DNA of 64,000 nt, from contig NC_077245.1 of the NCBI RefSeq assembly GCF_947179165.1, positions 21,985,740 to 22,049,739 on the forward strand, in the 5' to 3' direction. A program made the translations under genes and the position numbers. A model generated the notes under the pieces. The model was given only the letters and a program-made list of their open reading frames with translations. It was not told where the DNA came from and ran no database searches. This document shows positions 1 to 11,945 of this stretch, one piece after another. The stretch comes from Solanum dulcamara. Taxonomy: Eukaryota > Streptophyta > Magnoliopsida > Solanales > Solanaceae. Each line of letters begins with the position of its first letter. The first letter of the stretch is position 1.

Positions 1-900
1 ATTCAATAATCACATTCGACTCTAAATTAAGAAGTCGATAAGCTTTGCTATTTGATGCATAACCAATAAATGCACACTTGATTCCTCTAGGATCCAACTT
101 GGTTCAAGTCAGATCATTATTCTTGTAATATGCAAGACACCCCCACAGTTTAAAAATACTTTATACTAGGTTTTCTTCCCTTCCACAATTCATATGGAGT
201 AATATGATTTTTCTTCATATGAATCCTATTAAATATATGACATGTAGCAAGAAGTGCTTCGCTCCACAAATTAAATGGCAATTCAACATGTAGTAATAAA
301 GCATTAACCATTTCTAAATAAGTTCTATTTTTTCTTTATGCTAAATTATTTTGTTGAGGAGTATAAGGAGAAGAACATTCATGAATAATACCATTTTCTT
401 CACAAAACGTATCAAATTCTTGAGAAAAATATTCCCCTCCTCTATCATTTCTTAGAACTTTATTTTTTTTTACCTAATTGATTTTTCACTTCAACCTTAT
501 AATTCTTAAAAGTATTAAAAGCTTCATCTTTTTGTCTCAATAAATATACATAAATATATCTAGAATTATCATCAATAAATGTTATAAAATATCTATTGCC
601 TCCTCTTGTTAGCATGCCATTTAATTCACATATATCAGAATATATTAAATCTAACAAGTTAGTATTTCTTTCAACACTTTTAAAAGATTTCCTAGTTAAT
701 TTGAATTTAACACATAATTCACAAATTTTAAATTCATTAAGATCGCACAAAATTAATCTACTTTTAACCATTCGTTTCATAGTACTTAGGCCAACATATG
801 CTAATCTATAATGTCATAAAGAAAATGAATCCTACATATAAACAGAAGAATCATTCTCATTATTAATAAAATTACCAGTTACATACAACTTGACCATTTC
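1..900 (-). pseudogene. copia integrase remnant
   Basis: The open piece 460-780 reads CELCVKFKLTRKSF (the second half of the HHCC zinc-binding region) followed by DLIYSDICELNG and FITFIDDNSRYIYVYLL, the start of the rve integrase core with its first catalytic aspartates. Further homologous but stop-ridden sequence continues to base 1. Integrase inserts the cDNA into the chromosome; this copy cannot encode a functional one. The window starts inside it. Confidence 0.75.
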
Positions 901-1250
901 ATCAGTAGAATAGCTTTTTCCAACAAAGACACCATTTCAGGATAAAATTAATTTTTTCGATTCAATTACAGATTTAATACCCAATTTGCCCAAAAGTGCC
1001 CCACTAACAAGATTTCTATTCATATTAGGAACATGTAAGACATTGGTAAAAGTAACCATCTTGCCCGAAGTAAATGTAAGTTCAACATTTTCCTTGCCAA
1101 AAACTTTGGACTTTCCTTCATTTCCCATTTGAACCTCTTGCTCATCAATAACTTCTTTATAAGTCTTGAAGAGGGACTTGTCGTAGAAAATATGAACAGT
1201 GGCACATGTATCATACTACCAACCAGAAACTTTGCCTTTTATGGCGTAGA
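900..1250 (-). pseudogene. copia aspartic protease remnant
   Basis: Reading on the minus strand, a WYDTCATVHIF motif near 1190-1225 corresponds to the copia protease active site (normally D-S/T-G-A), here with cysteine in place of the glycine. Downstream, 937-1128 is open and holds LHVPNMNRNLVSG, the conserved C-terminal part of the copia protease (usually L-x-V-P-x-x-x-x-N-L-x-S). A frame change separates the two parts (1020-1214 against 937-1128). The product would have cleaved the gag-pol polyprotein. Confidence 0.7.
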
Positions 1251-1321
1251 TCTCACTCACAGTAACAATAATCTCTTCATTTTCTTTTGTTGAATTCACT
1301 TCTAGTTTTTGGATCTTTCTA

Positions 1322-2080
1322 AATCTGCATTCTCTAGCATAATGACCAAATTTTTCATACACAAAACAACCATATTGCTTGGACTTCTTGAATTTCTTTT
1401 AATCCTTTTTAGGACCAAGAGAATTTCATTTCTTTGATTTTTCTTTGTCAGATTTGTTTGAGGGTTTATTCAAAGCATTGGCCTTATATTGCCATTATAA
1501 GAATTTTCATTCTTATCTCTCTCCCTTGATTCTTCTTCGATTCGAAGGTGCTTTTGAATTTCTTCCAAAGAAAATTCTTTAGAATCATGGAGAATTTTCT
1601 TCCTATATCCTTTCCAAGATGTTGACAATTTTGTTATAATTGCTCCAACTTGAAAAGGCACAGGAAGTTCAATTCCTGCAATCCGTAATTGATTTACTAT
1701 AGCCTATAGTTCATGCACTTGTGCCAAATAGGCTTATCATCATTAAACTTAAACTCAAAATACTTAGAAACAAGAGACTTTTTGGTACCTTCCTCCTCGT
1801 CTTTGTATTTAAATTTCAAAGCATTCTAGATTTTATTTGCCAAAGGTTCAATAGTATAGAGATCATAAAGACGATCTGAAAGTGTGTTGAGAATGTGACC
1901 TCTACACATGATTTCATATTCCTCTCTCTTTTTTCTTTGTGCCTTAAGTTCTTGAGAATCATCATCCTTTGGTGAAGGAATCAGAGTAAGGTTTGAATCA
2001 AGCACATAAAATATCTTCAAAGCAGTTAACATAAACTTTAATTTATCCCTCCATCTTGTGAAATTTGCGCCATCAAATTA
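1322..2080 (-). pseudogene. copia gag remnant with damaged zinc knuckle
   Basis: Degenerate gag of a copia element (UBN2/DUF4219-like nucleocapsid precursor). Reading from 2080 downward the frame gives [15 protein letters not shown] and then a stretch with LTALKIFYVLDSNL, both typical of the N-terminus of plant copia gag. The piece 1826-2032 is open; further pieces lie at 1470-1661. A CCHC knuckle is recognisable at about 1331-1372 (CFVYEKFGHYARECR), but the second cysteine is a tyrosine, so zinc binding is probably lost. The first few codons and the ATG are missing at the 2080 junction. Confidence 0.75.
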
Positions 2081-2780
2081 ATCAAGACGGACAAAATCAT
2101 TTTTTGGGACATATTGTGTCAGCTAAAGGTGTGAAGGTGGATCCTGGTAAGATTTGTGCTATTGTTGAATGGAAACAGCCTAAAAGTTCAACTGAAGTAA
2201 GAAGTTTCTTGGGTTTAGCAGGATACTATAGAAGGTTTGTCAAAGGCTTATCCACTATAGCCTCTCCTTTGACCAAACTCTTAAGGAAGGATGTCAAGTT
2301 CATATGGGATGAAAAATGTCAAGAGAGCTTTGAAAAGCTTAAATCCTTATTGACACAAGCTCCTATACTCACTCTACCAACTGAAGGAAAAGAGTATGTG
2401 ATATATAGTGATGCTTTTCATCATGGTCTGGGTTGTGTCTTGATGAAAGAAGGGAAAGTGGTTTTGTATGCCTCCCGAAAATTGAAACCACATGAATTGA
2501 ACTATCCTACTCATGACCTGAGCTCGCTGCCGTAGTGTTTGCTTTAAAAATTTGGAGGCATTACTTATATGGAGAAAAGTGTCGCATATTTACTGATCAC
2601 AAGAGTTTAAAGTACTTGAATACTCAAAAAGAGTTGAATTTGAGACAACATAGATGGCTTGAACTTATTAAAAATTATGACTGTACCATTGATTATCATC
2701 TCGATAAAGCCAATGTGGTTGCAGATATTTTAAGTCACAAAGCCTTTGCTAGTTTATCTCTCAGTCCTTTGGCCTTATTT
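2081..2780 (+). pseudogene. gypsy-1 RT C-terminus and RNase H
   Basis: First recognisable residues are [15 protein letters not shown], the segment just after the RT thumb in plant chromoviruses, followed by [12 protein letters not shown] and the RNase H domain ([25 protein letters not shown], then [15 protein letters not shown] and [10 protein letters not shown]). A one-base deletion near 2518 splits the domain into two frames (2065-2535 and 2535-2876). The second frame then runs out of register near 2780. RNase H would have removed the RNA template during reverse transcription. Confidence 0.8.
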
Positions 2781-2799
2781 TTTGAATTACGAGCCATGA

Positions 2800-4290
2800 A
2801 TGCTTGTCTTGCATTTATTCTGATGGCTCTATTGTTTCTAGTTTGCAAGTCAAGCCAGATCTACTTAAACAGGTGAAAGAAGCACAGAAGTTAGATGAGA
2901 AGCTTGTAAAATTGATCAAAGGAGTTCAAACCGGAGGAAATCTTGATTTTAATTTAGGGGAGGATGGTGTTCTATTTTATCTAAATAGGTTATTTGTTCC
3001 AAAAGATGACAACTTGAGGAAAGAAATTTTGAATGAAACACATACTTCACCATATGAAATGCATCCTGGAGGTATCAAAATGTACCAAACCATCAAAGAA
3101 CACTACTGGTGGAATGGTATAAAGAAGGACATTGCGAAATATATTTCTAAATGCTTATCTTGTTAACAAATAAAGGCCGAGCATCAAGTTCCAATAGGGT
3201 TATTACAACCTTTATCGATACCTGAGTGGAAATGGGAAAGAATAATCATGGACTTTATTTCTGGGCTTCCATGCACTCAAAGAAATCATGATGCAATTTG
3301 GGTTATAGTTGATAGGCTAACCAAAAGTGCTCATTTCTTGTCCATCAGAATGGACTACCCACTTGAATATTTAGCAGAATTGTATGTTAATAAGATTGTG
3401 AGGCTACATGGAGTTCTTATTTCTATTGTATCTGACCGAGACCCAAAGTTTACATCTAGATTCTGGACTATCTTGCAAGAAGCTTTGGGAAATAGGTTGA
3501 ACTTTAGTACTTCTTTCCATCCTTAGACTGACGGCCAATCCGAGAGGTTGATTCAAATCTTGGAAGATATGCTTCGAGCTTGCATTATGAAATTTGAAGG
3601 TAGTTGGGACAGACACCTAGCCTTGATAGAATTCGCTTATAATAATAGCTACCAATTAAGTATTGGCATGCCTCCCTACGAAGCCTTATATGGGATAACG
3701 TGTAGAACTTCTCTTTGCTGGAGTGAAGTTGGTGAACGAAAACTGGTTGGTCCTGAGATTGTGCAACAAACTGAAGATAAGGTAAAAGTCATCAAAGATC
3801 ATCTAAAAATTGCTTCGGATAGACAAAATTCTTATGCTAATCTTAAGAGGTGTGAAATTGAGCATCAAGTGGGAGATAAGGTATTTTTACAGATTTCTCC
3901 ATGGAAGAAGATTATGATATTTGGCCAAAAAGGAAAACTTAGTCCTCGGTTTATTGGACCATATGAAGTGCTTGAGAGAGTTGGTCTAGTTGCATATAAA
4001 CTAGCTCTTCCACTGGAGTTAGATAGGATCCACAATGTCTTCCATGTTTCTATGCTTAGAAGATATCGCTCAGATCCATCTCATGTTCTTCCTATCTAAT
4101 CCATGGAGGTAAGTCCTGACTTGACATATGATGAGGAACCTATCCAAATCTTGGCCCATGTGATAAAATAGATTAGAAATAAGAAAGTTTCTTTAGTAAA
4201 AGTCCTTTGGAGAAGTCATTCTGGCAAAGAAGCAACCTGGGAGAAAGAAGAGGATATGCGAATTCAATATCCCCATTTGTTTCGAAACTA
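2800..4290 (+). pseudogene. gypsy-1 integrase and chromodomain
   Basis: Zinc-binding region, rve core and C-terminal domain in order. Visible landmarks are HPGGIKMYQTIKEHYWW and CLSC (HHCC zinc finger), MDFISGLP and VSDRDPKFTS (catalytic aspartates), the DGQSERLIQ segment around the catalytic glutamate, and GPYEVLERVG further on. The end reads EATWEKEEDMRIQYPHLF near 4220-4285, the chromodomain-like tail of the Tekay/Del type. Stops interrupt it at 3164-3166 (after CLSC), 3524-3526 and 4098-4100, so it is a pseudogene. Chromodomains are thought to guide chromoviruses to heterochromatin. Confidence 0.8.
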
Positions 4291-4321
4291 GCATCAGGTA
4301 AATTTAGGGATAAAATTTCTT

Positions 4322-4335
4322 AAGGGGAAGAGAGT
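4322..4335 (+). other. gypsy-1 polypurine tract
   Basis: AAGGGGAAGAGAG directly in front of the LTR start TGTAACACCCC. This is the expected plus-strand DNA primer and fixes both the orientation of the element and the left edge of its 3' LTR. Confidence 0.75.
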
Positions 4336-6638
4336 TGTAACACCCCAAAAGCGTTTAGCGAATACTTGAATTTTTGATATATCATATCTTGATAGTAAGG
4401 GCATATTTTACTTTGCACTTCCTGAATGTGAACTTGACGACATTTGAAACTTGTTTGAAGTGTTATGGTGTAGCTATATAAATTACTCCTACTATGGTTA
4501 TCTTATAAAATTTATTAAATGGATTAGATATTTATAAAAGTAGGCAGCCCCTTTTTTTATTTAATTATGTTCATCTTTATCTTACTAAGTTAGATATATA
4601 CCCTTGGTTCTTTTTCTCTCCACCACCCCTCCAATTTCATTTTCTCCAAGGAAGAAAGACACCAAAATCTCTATTCTCTTATAATATTTATTTACTAAAT
4701 CAATCATCAAGACTTTCCTTGGTTGAGCCCCAAATAACTTCACACGATTGAAGTAAGTTACAAACCCATTTTGGACTGGACTGCTATTACTTTTTTTTAG
4801 CATAATTCCTTTTATAAAGCTCCTCTTTAAGTGATTCAAGATGGTATAGAACTATATTTCATAGTACTACAACTTTAGTTCAGGCACCAAAATCCATTTT
4901 TTCTTATATCTACTCGAAAATGTGCGGGAAAGTAAAGGGAAGGTGCTGCCCAAAATTCTATTTTGCAAACCCTACATGTACTGCTGTTAGTATTTTAAGC
5001 ATATATTTTCTGTAAATAACTTCTATAGGGTGATTCTAATATCCATGAAACCTCAAAACATATATGTACAACTTTTATTAAGGCCACAAAGTCTATTTTT
5101 GTCGTTTATCCCTTTGAAATTGAGTGACGATACATGATAGTAGTACTATCTAAAATTTCTGTTTTAACAGTTTTGGTTGATTTTCACTGATTTTCCTATT
5201 TAGTTTTGATGTGCTGAACCATTGAACTTAAGTAGATATTTGATTGTGTATTTATGGTATGCTCTTGTACAAGCCTAGAAGAATTGTTTGGCGCAGATGA
5301 TTCAAACATTGCAAATTATGGTAGAACTTATGTTGTGATAAAACACCAAGGTTTGTGTATAAACTTGAACTTGAAATATCTTTATCTTCTGGAATTTTTA
5401 AAATAGCTTAATAGGTTGCTTCCTTACTCTTCATCTTGTAGCATTGTATGGTTATTATCTCAAGTATGGTAGAGTTTTTGCTAAATCACTCACTTGTACG
5501 AATTGCTTGATCATTTTACATTCTTGTTGGGACATTGTCCTTCTTGTTGCGGTGACTTATCATCTATATAGGCATACCTCTTGATTCGGATCTTTTCTAT
5601 CTTGACTTTGGATTTGCATTTCGTGTTGATGATGGACTTTTTTCCATTCTCGATTACAAGTGGGAAGCCACTTTCAACATGACTCGTGATCCTCTTGATT
5701 ATTGGGTGACAACCCTTCTTGCTTTGGGGCTTCAATCCTTCTTGATATGGGATTCGGTCCATCTTGATATTGATTATGCTTAATGTTATGGCATGACTTA
5801 CATATTGGGTGAAATTGGTTATTGGACAAACTCTCTTGAATTGATTTATAAGCTTTCTTGACACTTGAGCCTTCGAATATGGATATCAATATTTTGAAAC
5901 TCTTCAAGGTTTGATATTTGGTATTTTAATATACTTGGTTACTTGATTTTTTTTGTATCATTGATCTACCTACTATGGATAAGGGAATTGGAGAATCTAA
6001 TGGCTCCAAGTCCTAGGTTTATGCACCACTAAGCTTTATGCTTAGCGATAGTTATTTTCTATCGTAGATAATATTCAGGAAGAGAACTGAAGGTGGCCAT
6101 TTGGAGTAGCATTTTTGGGAGCTTTAGTGAAGATCACATTTGAATATACATCTAGGTCTTATAAAATTTTGGGGACTTATACATGATCCATATGTCACAC
6201 TTATGTATGAAATCCCGGAGGCTTGTTGAACACAAGACCATATGCTTGTAACTTGAACTTGGAGACATGTTTTACTATTTTAGAGTGTACTTTCAACCCA
6301 AGTCATGCCATGTACTGTGTTTATATTTTTTCTTGTAATTATGTACAACAAAAGATGCTAGTTTCTTTGATAATTGCAAGTTTGAGTTTCATGTTTCTTA
6401 TGGAACCAATAGTGGCATTGATTTGAAAATATAAATTCCTAAACAAAGTTCTTAAATGTGGACTACTTGAGAAAGGCATTACCATCTTAAATTGATACTC
6501 TAATAGTGTATTTCATCTAAGAAATTTTTTGGGGGATACAATGGAAAAAGAATATCTTTTGGCATAAATTCCTCCTAAACATTTTAAGTATTAAATTAGC
6601 TTTTGTTTTGTAAGTGGTATCCTCCCAATGGGATGCTA
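4336..6638 (+). repeat. gypsy-1 3' LTR
   Basis: Begins TGTAACACCCC right after the polypurine tract and ends GGGATGCTA at 6638, where the integrase frame of gypsy-2 begins. The right end is set by comparison with the visible tail of the 5' LTR at 63977-64000 (minus strand). Length about 2.3 kb. No convincing gene lies in it; small minus-strand open frames around 5511-5907 have the composition of low-complexity LTR sequence. The terminal CA expected of an LTR is TA here. Confidence 0.65.
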
Positions 6639-7617
6639 CGCGATATATTTTCTACTGGTTAAGACTTCTTATAGTGACGAAGATTATACTAAGTTGTATA
6701 TTCGTGAGTTGGTAAGACTTTATGGTGTCCTCGTGTATATTATATCGAATAGATGTAATCAATTCACCTCATATTTTTGGAAGTCATTTCAAAAAGGTCT
6801 TGGTACGAAAGTTAAGTTAAGTACCGCTTTTTACCCTCAAGCCGATGGCTAAGCAAAAAGAACAATTAAAACTTTCGAGGATATGTTGAGGGCATGTGTC
6901 ATTAATTTCACAAGAATTTGGGATGAGAATTTACCATTGATTGAGTTTTCCTATAACAATAGCTATCACTCAAGCATTAAAATGGCTCCTTTTGAAGCTT
7001 TATATAGGAGAAGATGTAGGTCCCCTGTGGGATGGTTTGAAGTGGGTGAGATGGCATTGATTGGTCTCTATTTGGTGATAGATGCTATGGAGAAAGTAAG
7101 GTTTAGAAGATAAAAATTAAAGACAGATCAAAGTCACCAAAACTCATATTCGGACATAAGAAGGAGAGACCTTGAATTTAAAGAGGATAATTGGGTCTAT
7201 TTAGAGGTTTTGCCCATGAAGGTTATAATGCGTTTTTGTAAGAAAGGAAAACTGAGTCCTAGGTATGTAGGACCTTAAAAGATCTTGAAGCGGGTTGGTA
7301 AAGTAGCATATGAGTTAGATTTGCCATTGGAGTCCGCTATGGTTCATCTGGTGTATCATGTATCAATGTTGAGGAAGTTTGTGGGTGATCCAAATTCTAT
7401 TGTGCTAATAGAAAGTGTGAGTGTTGAAGAGAACTTGACTTATGAGGAGGTTCCGGTTGAGATTTTAGACCGCCAAGTTAGAAAGTTGAGGAACAAGGAA
7501 GTTGCATCCGTTAAGGTCTTAAGGAGGAATCAAGAAGTTGAGAGCGCTAGAAGGAAAGCAGAAACGGACATGAGGAAATTATATCCTTACCTCTTTCCTT
7601 TTGATCCATCCTAAGGT
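6639..7617 (+). pseudogene. gypsy-2 integrase C-terminal part and chromodomain
   Basis: Second chromovirus, entered in the middle of the integrase core: FLLVKTSYSDEDYTKLYI, then IISNRCNQFTSYFWKSF (catalytic Asp region, degenerate) and AFYPQADG followed by a stop at 6850-6852. The frame resumes with LPLIEFSYNNSYHSSI and RRCRSPVGWFEVGE, shifts near 7110, and after a stop at 7276-7278 ends with VAYELDLPLESAMVHLVYHVSMLRKF-type sequence (7285-7614) and a chromodomain-like tail ending YPYLFPFDPS. The abrupt start is the insertion point of gypsy-1; its 5' half would lie beyond the right edge of the window if the inversion described in the findings is real. Confidence 0.75.
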
Positions 7618-7828
7618 ACTTAGTCATCTATACAGAAATCTTCCAAACCCCTATGTTTCAACTTCTCCGGGTCATGACATATACATGCATACCATGAAAA
7701 TGATTTTTAAATGATGTTGATATTTAGAAGTTGCATTGTTTCATTCATGTTGGGTTGTCATATAATCACTCTACTTTACCCAATCTAGCTTCCATCTCAT
7801 TCGAGAATGAATGTTTCCAAGGGGGCGA
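7618..7828 (+). other. gypsy-2 3' untranslated region and polypurine tract
   Basis: Short non-coding stretch between the end of pol and the LTR. It ends in CCAAGGGGGCGA, a polypurine tract just before the LTR start TGTTGTAATAC at 7829. Confidence 0.6.
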
Positions 7829-9437
7829 TGTTGTAATACTTCAAGTATGTGAAAGTTATAATATGATATGAGGAAATTAATTAACCTTGTTGAATTCATT
7901 GATGGGTCAAGGGTGATTTTAATTAAGGGCATTATAGACGTTTCCTTATTTTAAGTAGAGAATAAACCTAGACAATTTTGGGGCTAGGTTCCTAACCTAT
8001 TTAATCCCTAAAGCTCTAAAATTTCCTTATTCATTCACAATTCACCCATGATAAAATTCTCTCTCTACAAAAGACTCTCAAGACCTCTATTGAAAACCAA
8101 GCAAGGATTGTCTCAAATTCTCCATTAATCTTCAAGTTTTCTTCAAGATTCTTCAAAATTCTTATTAAACGTATACGAGTTTCATCCATGGGTACCCTTC
8201 ACCCATGGAGTTTCAAGAATTATTCAAACTTTCCATGAATTTTAATTACATCATAAATCTTCTCAATTTCAAATTTCAATTGCATGAACTATGATGTATT
8301 TTGTGAATTCAAATCTATTTTAGTATGGTGATAATAATAATTGCATGGAATTGATAGTTTTTTTCAACATATAATCACTACATTGCTATTTAGGGCATAG
8401 AATCTCATTGTGGGTGATGAGTACCTTTTGAAAAATGCTGAAAATCTGGAATTTAGTCGAAGAAATGCTAGGGCGGTGCGCCACCATCGTCCCAGGAACA
8501 ACCCCTAGTAGTTTAGGGGCTGGGGTGGCATGCCAGCAGTGCGCCAAGCCCTGGTCTCTAAAGTTTGAGACCTGGGGCTGCGCGCCAGCAGTGAGCCACC
8601 GCCCTGATTCTTCCCTACACTAATCATTTTATGTATTTGATCCATACCTTTCATCAACTACTCTTTCAAGTGCATGAATTACGTTTCAATAATGATTTAA
8701 TCTCTCTCATCTAAGTATGAATTACTACTAGATTGCATGATGTTAACTTGGTTTACAAAGACTCACTCATGATGTTACTTTCAAGTATGACTATGCAAGT
8801 ATGATTTATAAAGAGTTTGAATATGAATGAGATATGAGATATAATGAGTTTGAACCTGGATGTTCCAATGATGTTTTAAGAAGTTATTATGATATGATAA
8901 GGACAATTCTCACACAATCATGATTAAGCTGGTAATAAGTACAATTCTCACCAAAGTATATGGATTCTTATGAATCACTAAAGTTAATGAGCTACTCTAA
9001 TGATTATCTTCATGATGATATATTAATGTTTTTAATGAATTCCTTTGGGATACTGACTAAGCACCGAGATGACTATTAAGTGGGGTTTGGTCCGATAACG
9101 CATTAGTTACCCAAGGAAATCCTAGTAGCAACTTATAGTCCATATCTACGTTAGCTAGTGGATCCACACATAGTAAAGTTAAATTAGTGCCATGACGGAG
9201 TATACCCTGGCAAGGTCGCCTCCCCCTTCTTGATGTGGAGATCACCGGATTCTATGTTATAGCTCTCATGGTCTTAAATGTCAGTTAAAGGCCTTATCCC
9301 ACACAAGTTATATGAAATGATGTAACTTTTACTATGTAGTTTATGATGCGTTGACCTCATGCTTTCAATATGAATTCAAATGTTTTTAAATCTTATCCTT
9401 TCTTCTCATTATATTTGTGTCGTACATCATATTTTCA
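7829..9437 (+). repeat. gypsy-2 3' LTR, left part
   Basis: Begins TGTTGTAATACTTC after the polypurine tract. It carries a GC-rich cassette of short inverted repeats (about 8455-8605, core GCGCCA/TGGCGC). It is interrupted at 9437/9438 by the LARD-like minus-strand element and resumes at 21208. With both parts the LTR is about 2.1 kb. Confidence 0.7.
8455..8605. repeat. GC-rich inverted-repeat cassette in gypsy-2 LTR
   Basis: Against an AT-rich background this block repeats short self-complementary words (GGTGCGCCACC, TGGCATGCCA, TGCGCGCCA). It lies about 630-780 bases from the LTR start, comparable to similar cassettes in other LTRs of the window. Confidence 0.55.
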
Positions 9438-11907
9438 TGATCCAAAATTGGGTGTGATGACACTCACCTAACCCACCAAGACGAGTTAGTCTAAGAGTCC
9501 AATCACTCAAAATAAAATGCACTAAAAGCGGAGATATAAAGTCTAATACGACATAGATAAGGATAAGAAAAAAAAATAGATTCTAAACCACCCAAGACTT
9601 GGTATCACATATACAAGCACTATTTCAACATAAATGAAAAAGGTACAAGTCTATATGTCTCAGTCCTCAAGTAGAATAAAGTATAAAGTAAATAGGCGGC
9701 GAGAGTCTGCCGAAGAAAACAAGCTGCTACCTCTCACGCGTCCAGAAGTTCAGCCCAATCAACAGAAGTACTGATAGCAGGACATGCCAAGCTCAGATCT
9801 TAAATAGATGTAGAAGTAAGGGGTGAGCACCAATACGGTACTCAGCAAAATTGAAACTAAACCCTAAGTAAAGCAATGCGGAACACAGATACTCCTAACA
9901 TCCCAACCACAATCCTCCACAACTACATACTTGCACTCAGACTACCTAATCTATACAATTTATATCACAATTATACCAGAATATTAGACAGTCCACAAGT
10001 AGAATTTACATATACGTTCTTACCATCATACTCAGGAAATCACAAGAAATCTTAATTATAATCAAATAAAAGATGAAATAGATACAAATGCAATGTCAAT
10101 TAATCATGATGCATGTTTCTCATATGATACACATCCGCTGATAAACTCATACCGGAACCCATGGGGGCCTCATACAGACTATGTATTCACCGAAAGTGAC
10201 CTCAGGCAATATCTGCCGGAAGAGACCTCGGCCATAATATCCACCGAAAGAGACCTTGGCAATCGGAAAAGACCTCGGCAAATCACCTCGACTAGTAGAA
10301 ACCTCCGTCCCAAAATCCAGTACCTCACTCATATCATTTCTCAGTCATCACAGATAAGTATATTCACAAGTAATAAGTAAAACTAGAAAAATTCACATAA
10401 GATGTCATATAGTCCACAATGACATAATAAGTCAATGTATCGTAATTCACAACACTTAGAAAATTATCCATATCTAAATTCCACTATCATACTTCAAATC
10501 ATATAATTCAACTCAATCTAATAACCCAACACACCATAATTCCCTCATATAAGAAAATACAAGGTTCAACATGCTTAACAAAGGGTAGAATTCCACTTGC
10601 CTTAGCCAAAAATCACGAACAATTTGAACTTAAAGCTTTTTCTCTCTGATGATACTCCAACTTACCAATATCTAATCAAATATAGACTCATAATCATATT
10701 TTGAAACTATTGACACAAAAATCAAGCAATTCGGGTGAAAAGGGTAAAATGATCAAAAATCCTATATTGGAAAATGAACTCAAAATCTGGATATTTTTAG
10801 ATGAAAACATTCTTCAAGTAGTCAGAAATCTAATGGTGAAAACCATTTCAAAAATGAGGTTAAAATGAGTTCCAAATCCCCATTTCTCCTTCAAAAGTTC
10901 ATGTTCAAGAAAACTCAAAATCTCCAATTTGAAATCCACAATTTGAAGTTAAAATCCAAAAATATTCAATGAAAATTGAAGAAAAGTGTTAGAAATACAT
11001 TATCCAAGAGTTTTGTCGCAAGAAACTTTGAAGAAATCTCCTAAACCAAGATTGAAAATGTTAAAAATGGTGAAAATACCTTAAACCTCGTCTAAACCCT
11101 CTTAGATGTCGCTTAAGCGACTGAGTCTTCAGTTTTGCGGAGGTTCTCTTTCTCAAACCCCGCCTAAGTGAGCCTCTTCTCTTAAGCAATGGGTCGCTAA
11201 AAGTGAACCTGGTCTACTTAAGAGAACCCTGCACTAGCACTAGAAAATTTAACTTAGTTAAAACTCAAGCCTCCGATCGAACCATCGGGATTTGTATGGC
11301 ACCCAGTATACACAAACTAGATACACAACACCACTAAATTTGATGTTCTGGACTCAATAGAATTATCATATTTTGAATTCGAGGTCTTCTTAATACGAAA
11401 TTTGATAAACCGCAACTCAACTAGCTTCGACAGTTGAAATACTCAAAATACCCTCGGGACCTCTAAAATTACAATAACGCCATTTCTAGCATTAGAATCA
11501 TCCCAAAACTATTAGAACCATCAGAAATTCAATCTGAGCACGAACCCAAATGTTGACCAAAGTCAAACTTTGATCAAACGATAACTCAATTTCCAACTTC
11601 GAACCTAAAATCCACGTTTCAACTCCGAATTTGATTCTGACAACTCTCCTAGACCAATTTCCACATTTTAAAACTATTAGAATAAATTGAATTTGATTCT
11701 GAGACTCAAAAGTCCAAATGACTCCAAGACTCAAAATTTGACAACTTAAGCCTTTAAAACTCATTTCTTTAGTAAAACCTCAATTTTTCATAAGATTTTC
11801 AAAAATCAGCTTTCAAACCCAATCTAAAATAACTCGGGGCAACTTAAAAGAGGGGTAAAACTATAATTTTATCAAAAATATCAAAAATGATCTTTTGAGT
11901 CATTACA
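9438..11907 (-). repeat. LARD-like element, 3' LTR
   Basis: About 2.47 kb; homologous over its whole length to 18771-21207 with many substitutions and small indels. It contains the cassette of CGCTTAAGCG-type palindromes at about 11095-11235 and a 95-codon open frame (10093-10380, + strand) that is conserved in the other copy but antisense to the element. Confidence 0.8.
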
Positions 11908-11945
11908 TCATCCACCACTAAAAATTATGTTCGTCCTCGAACATA
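11908..11945 (-). other. LARD-like element, polypurine tract region
   Basis: On the minus strand the bases before the LTR read TTTTTAGTGGTGGATGA, preceded by CGAGGACGAACATAA, the usual context in front of the 3' LTR of plant gypsy-type elements. The tract has acquired pyrimidines. Confidence 0.55.

Larger units (their letters stand above)
1..2080 (-). mobile_element. Ty1/copia retrotransposon, cut off on both sides
   Basis: Minus-strand copia element with the order gag, zinc knuckle, protease, integrase reading from 2080 down to 1. That order (integrase before reverse transcriptase) is the copia signature; RT and RNase H must lie outside the window. All frames carry stops and shifts, so the copy is dead. 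On the gag side the element ends abruptly at about 2080, inside the first codons of gag, where + strand gypsy sequence takes over. No LTR, primer site or gag start codon lies at this edge. A matching copia-like leader with a start codon is found in opposite orientation at about 60400-61350. Confidence 0.85.
2081..6638 (+). mobile_element. gypsy-1: 3' half of a Ty3/gypsy chromovirus with its 3' LTR
   Basis: Starts abruptly in the last part of reverse transcriptase and continues in normal gypsy order through RNase H, integrase and chromodomain to a polypurine tract and a 3' LTR. gag, protease and most of RT are absent here; the piece missing at the left is what is present in opposite orientation at 61350-63976. 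The last 24 bases of the LTR (about 6615-6638) match 22 of 24 bases of the LTR tail at the right edge of the window, just before a tRNA primer site, which ties the two halves to one element. The LTR tail abuts the integrase of another gypsy element, so gypsy-1 inserted into gypsy-2. Confidence 0.8.

Noticed and set aside
5511..5907. Two overlapping minus-strand frames of 117 and 77 codons
   Set aside because: Located in the gypsy-1 LTR, repetitive CTTCTTG-type words, no domain.
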